The notes under the pieces are model-generated. The model did not search any database. It had not been told where the DNA came from and saw nothing but the letters and a program-made list of their open reading frames with translations. From contig CP058708.1 of NCBI GenBank assembly GCA_013414765.1, positions 4,880,748 through 4,944,747 on the forward strand: a stretch of DNA of 64,000 nt. The letters are read 5' to 3'. This DNA comes from Candidatus Accumulibacter cognatus (GTDB lineage Bacteria > Pseudomonadota > Gammaproteobacteria > Burkholderiales > Rhodocyclaceae). This document shows, one piece after another, positions 61,242 to 64,000 of the stretch. The first letter of the stretch is position 1, and each line of letters begins with the position of its first letter. The position numbers and the translations under genes were made by a program.

Positions 61242-62042
61242 TCACCCCGGCAGCGGCTCCGGATTGCCGAGTGCGGTGGTGTTCAGCCCGCCATCGACAT
61301 ACATGATCTCGCCGGTGATGCCACTGGCAAGGTCGGAGAGCATGAAGGCGGCGGCGTTACCGACTTCATCAATGGTGATGTTGCGGCGCAGCGGTGCGTT
61401 GTGCGCGTTGTAGGCAAGCAGGCGCGAGAAGTTGCCGATGCCTGAAGCGGCCAGCGTCTTGATCGGGCCGGCCGAGATGGCGTTGGCGCGAATTCCTTGC
61501 GGACCGAGGCAAAAGGCGAGGTAACGGGTGGCGGCTTCGAGGCTGGCTTTGGCGAGACCCATGGTATTGTAGTTGGGCATGGTGCGCTCGGCGCCAAGGT
61601 AGGAGAGCGCGAGCAAAGCTGGCTTACGGCCTTTCAGGAGCATTGGCCGGGCCGCCTTGGCAAGTGCCGGGTAGCTGTACGACGACACGTCATGCGCGAT
61701 ACGAAAGGCGTCTCGTGTGATGCCCTCCAGAAAATCACCTTCGATGGCTTCACTGGGAGCATAGGCTATCGAATGCAGGAGACCGTCGAGGCCATCCCAG
61801 GCTTCGGCAAGGCCGGCGAAAAGCTGTTCGATCGCGATGTCATCGGAGACATCACAAGGGAAGACGAGAGTGCTGTCGAATTCTTTGGCGAATTTGGCAA
61901 CGCGATCCCTGAACCGATCGTTCTGATAGGTGAGCGCCAGTTGCGCGCCTTCGCGATGACAGGCCCTGGCAATGCCGTAGGCGATCGAGTGTTTCGACAG
62001 CACGCCAGTGATCAGGATACGCTTGTCTGCGAGGAATCCCAT
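61242..62042 (-). CDS. fabI: Enoyl-ACP reductase FabI
   Basis: A 266-residue NADH-dependent reductase that completes each fatty-acid elongation cycle. It begins [23 protein letters not shown], with the cofactor-binding region, and has the catalytic Tyr and Lys in [10 protein letters not shown] (Y-x6-K). The ATG at 62042 has GGAG six bases upstream; longer frames to 62105 lack support. Housekeeping gene at the border of the chemotaxis region. Confidence 0.95.
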   Translation of the reverse strand: MGFLADKRILITGVLSKHSIAYGIARACHREGAQLALTYQNDRFRDRVAKFAKEFDSTLVFPCDVSDDIAIEQLFAGLAEAWDGLDGLLHSIAYAPSEAIEGDFLEGITRDAFRIAHDVSSYSYPALAKAARPMLLKGRKPALLALSYLGAERTMPNYNTMGLAKASLEAATRYLAFCLGPQGIRANAISAGPIKTLAASGIGNFSRLLAYNAHNAPLRRNITIDEVGNAAAFMLSDLASGITGEIMYVDGGLNTTALGNPEPLPG

Positions 62043-62245
62043 GAGTTCTCCATGGCTAAGGTTGGCTGGAATTGCAGTTGTTTCGGAAGATCCTAAGCTG
62101 CGCATTATAAAGGAATGGCCGCCTGAACCGGCGATTGATGGCTGCCTGGGAGGGTTGAGGGCGTCCGCGATGAAGTCGCGGGTCTTCGCCGAACTGCAAT
62201 AGGCCAGCTCCAGTTGCCTATCGGTCGGATCAGCCAGAAAACAAA

Positions 62246-62268
62246 AGCCAGACCTTGCGAGTCTGGCT
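62246..62268 (-). terminator. Terminator after tRNA-Ala
   Basis: AGCCAGAC (62246-62253) pairs with GTCTGGCT (62261-62268) around a seven-base loop. On the minus strand the stem is followed by TTTTGTTTT, as expected of an intrinsic terminator for the tRNA. On the plus strand CTTTTTG follows after a short gap, so it could work in both directions. Confidence 0.75.
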
Positions 62269-62286
62269 AACTTTTTGATTTAATTG

Positions 62287-62359
62287 TGGAGACAGGCGGG
62301 ATCGAACCGCCGACCTTCTGATTGCGAACCAGACGCTCTCCCAGCTGAGCTATGCCCCC
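62287..62359 (-). tRNA. tRNA-Ala (anticodon CGC)
   Basis: The minus strand folds into a full cloverleaf: acceptor stem GGGGGCA with TGTCTCC including the G3-U70 wobble that marks alanine, D-arm GCTC/GAGC, anticodon loop TTCGCAA (anticodon CGC) and T-arm GGCGG-TTCGATC-CCGCC. The CCA end is not encoded. It would read GCG, a frequent codon in this GC-rich genome. Confidence 0.93.
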
Positions 62360-62454
62360 GAATACGCTTGCATTCTATTCTGCACGATTGACTGCGTCAA
62401 TCCCATGGTCGCCAGGGATTGCCAGGCCTTCGATCGTGGAAATGTAAGAAGGGT

Positions 62455-63057
62455 TTATTTCTTTGCCTTGGCAGGTGCAGGGACGACCGCGATGGCAACC
62501 GCTTCAGAGAAGATGCCCTCCACCTGATCACCCTTGCTGATCAGTTTGAGTTGTTCCGGATCCCTGATCTTCAGTGTAACTGTCTTCTTCGCGCCACGTA
62601 GCGTCACGGTCTGTTTCTTGAGGTCAACCTGTTGCACATCGGCAATGAAGGCAACCTCTTTCGCCTCGTAGGCCGCCGGTTTCTGGCCGGCAGACGCCGA
62701 GCCCTGCTGCGAACTGTCGATACGCTCGCGAAGCGCGCCGCCGCCCTTCTTGAGTGTCATCATCAGTTCCTGGGTGTAGGTCGTAACGACTTGGTCACCA
62801 GCCTTGATCTGGTCGAAATTCTTGATTTCGTCGCCGGCAATGACCTTCATTTGTTCACCTCTGGCGTTCTTGAGCACAATGCTGCGCGATGCCTTGTCGA
62901 TTGACTCCACGAGTAGGGTTGCTCTGGCTTCAAGCAGACCGGCGAACTTGCCAGGACCGACGGCGGCCACGGCTTCGGCGACGGCAGGTTGCTGCGCGGA
63001 TACGGCAAGCGGCAAAAGGATCAGGGCGACTGCAGCCAGTGCGGAAGAAATACGCAT
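62455..63057 (-). CDS. Exported protein of unknown function
   Basis: A 200-residue protein with a signal peptide ending near 21 (SAQQ). The mature part contains two small beta-rich repeats of similar type (ARATLLVESIDKASRSIVLK with IKAGDQVVTTY, and FIADVQQVDLKKQTVTLRG with SKGDQVEGIFSEA), suggesting a duplicated OB-like or similar fold. It ends in a Lys/Ala tail. No function is recognised. Its neighbours are tRNA-Ala and HU. Confidence 0.8.
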   Translation of the reverse strand: MRISSALAAVALILLPLAVSAQQPAVAEAVAAVGPGKFAGLLEARATLLVESIDKASRSIVLKNARGEQMKVIAGDEIKNFDQIKAGDQVVTTYTQELMMTLKKGGGALRERIDSSQQGSASAGQKPAAYEAKEVAFIADVQQVDLKKQTVTLRGAKKTVTLKIRDPEQLKLISKGDQVEGIFSEAVAIAVVPAPAKAKK

Positions 63058-63149
63058 TGAGGACTCCGATAGTGGGGAATGTTGAAAAGATGGGTGATCT
63101 ACTGCTAGAGGCCCGCCGACTTCACCGAGCCCTGAACAAAGTTAAAAAG

Positions 63150-63434
63150 TTACTCATCCTTGCCTGCAACCCTGGCCTTGAAAGTTGCGCCAGCGGCAAA
63201 CTTCGGAACGATGGTTTGCGGGATCAGGATTTTTGCACCAGTCTTCGGATTCTTGCCTTCCCGGGCAGCGCGCTCACTTGCCTTGAAGGAGCCGAAACCG
63301 ACCAGGGTTACCGCCTCCCCTTGGGCAACCGATTCAACGATAGTCTCGATTACAGCATCCAGTGCTTTCGCGGACGCGACCTTCGACAGGTCGGTACGCG
63401 CGGCGATGGCATCGATCATTTCGGACTTGTTCAT
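63150..63434 (-). CDS. DNA-binding protein HU
   Basis: A 94-residue HU/IHF-family histone-like protein: MNKSEMIDAIAARTDLSK, ETIVESVAQGEAVTLVGFG and the DNA-binding arm region REGKNPKTGAKILIPQT. It compacts DNA and bends it at replication and repair sites. AGGAGATACC precedes the ATG. HU, not IHF, fits best from the arm and from the first residues. Confidence 0.93.
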   Translation of the reverse strand: MNKSEMIDAIAARTDLSKVASAKALDAVIETIVESVAQGEAVTLVGFGSFKASERAAREGKNPKTGAKILIPQTIVPKFAAGATFKARVAGKDE

Positions 63435-63677
63435 GGTATCTCCTCTTGTGATTAATGGTGATTAACTAAGGGCATTTCCCTGGCCGGATTCTGGCATTTG
63501 ATGGCACTCTAGGGAAGGGTGGCGATCAAGAATAGAAGGCTGTAATTCTGGCATGGATTCCATTACTGCAAACAAGTTTCTGTGCTTGCCAGCGGCAGGC
63601 GGCGCATCACAACGGTGAAAGGACCTGGCGGAACCACTTTCGTCTGGTCTCAGCAAATAGTAGTAGTGGCTATCTGT

Positions 63678-64000
63678 TCAACGGTCGGTTCCACCCGAGC
63701 TCGAAGCTGTTGCAATGGTGCCGGCCTGGTTGTAACGCGCGAGCAGCAGATTCAGGAAGCGGCCACTATGGCTGACCGGAGCCACAGCAAGCTGCTCCGG
63801 AGTTCCGACTGCAAGGATGCGGCCACCGCCGGCGCCACCTTCGGGGCCAAGGTCCACCACCCAGTCAGCAGTCTTGATGACATCAAGATTATGTTCGATG
63901 ACCACCACGGTATTGCCGTGGTCAACCAGGCGGTGCAGCACTGTCAGCAGCATCTCGATGTCCTGGAAATGCAGCCCGGTAGTCGGTTCGTCGAGAATGT
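63678..64000 (-). CDS. uvrA: Excinuclease subunit UvrA, C-terminal part
   Basis: The last 106 or so residues of UvrA, continuing beyond the window. Visible are the Walker B region and D-loop ([13 protein letters not shown]), the H-loop ([12 protein letters not shown]), and the conserved [16 protein letters not shown]. UvrA recognises DNA damage in nucleotide excision repair. A short Ala/Ser/Gly tail ends the protein. Confidence 0.95.
   Translation of the reverse strand, partial: ILDEPTTGLHFQDIEMLLTVLHRLVDHGNTVVVIEHNLDVIKTADWVVDLGPEGGAGGGRILAVGTPEQLAVAPVSHSGRFLNLLLARYNQAGTIATASSSGGTDR

Overview
The window looks like a chromosomal segment of a GC-rich Gram-negative bacterium, most likely a betaproteobacterium of the Rhodocyclales / Candidatus Accumulibacter type. 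That assignment is an inference from codon bias, housekeeping gene style (HU, FabI, UvrA, tRNA-Ala) and the very dense chemotaxis and c-di-GMP signalling. No rRNA, CRISPR array, phage or complete insertion sequence was seen.

Layout. (1) 1-946: start of a Tat-signal protein (minus strand, leaves the window), a 31-codon ORF with two cysteines and a good ribosome binding site, and a motif (GGTGYGAATGAAAG) that recurs at two other places nearby. (2) 946-6144: a soluble PAS hybrid kinase, then a divergent NtrB-like membrane kinase and a FixJ-like response regulator. (3) 6312-21079: chemotaxis block 1: a two-TM MCP, STAS protein, CheA, MCP with a triplicated HAMP-like array, CheW, PstS-like binding protein, MCP, decayed cheW, MCP, and a PAS-GGDEF-EAL protein. 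(4) 21264-39826: a tightly overlapping run of hemerythrin, heme-c hybrid kinase, Cache/GAF hybrid kinase with three receivers, CheR, hybrid kinase, SsuA-like binding protein, Cache hybrid kinase, RpfG (HD-GYP), CheB and HDOD protein. (5) 39859-45375: a minus-strand pair (family-3 binding protein plus GGDEF-EAL) facing a plus-strand CheY and a second two-TM MCP. (6) 45397-52006: a minus-strand zinc-type uptake operon with a palindrome (possible Zur site) upstream. (7) 52407-53300: SHOCT protein. (8) 53314-57533: a graveyard with a SulP remnant, a transposase-like scrap, a cheA copy that has lost its ATPase domain, and two broken MCP genes. (9) 57548-61077: intact cheW, mcp, cheD, cheR. (10) 61242-64000: fabI, tRNA-Ala, a periplasmic protein, HU and the 3' end of uvrA.

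How it fits together. The two chemotaxis blocks look like pieces of one alternative Che system: CheA, STAS and one CheW in block 1; CheW, CheD and CheR in block 2; CheB and a second CheR inside the kinase operon. Several MCPs end in an enteric-style tether (DFERF-like) and the CheD ends in a related tail. Outputs reach CheY, two GGDEF-EAL proteins, one HD-GYP protein and an HDOD protein, so the system probably ties redox, oxygen and small-solute sensing to c-di-GMP as well as to motility. No flagellar or pilus genes are present here.

Near-identical repeated blocks (cheA duplicate, 270-bp MCP repeats, MCP signalling domains) show that the region is recombining and partly decaying.
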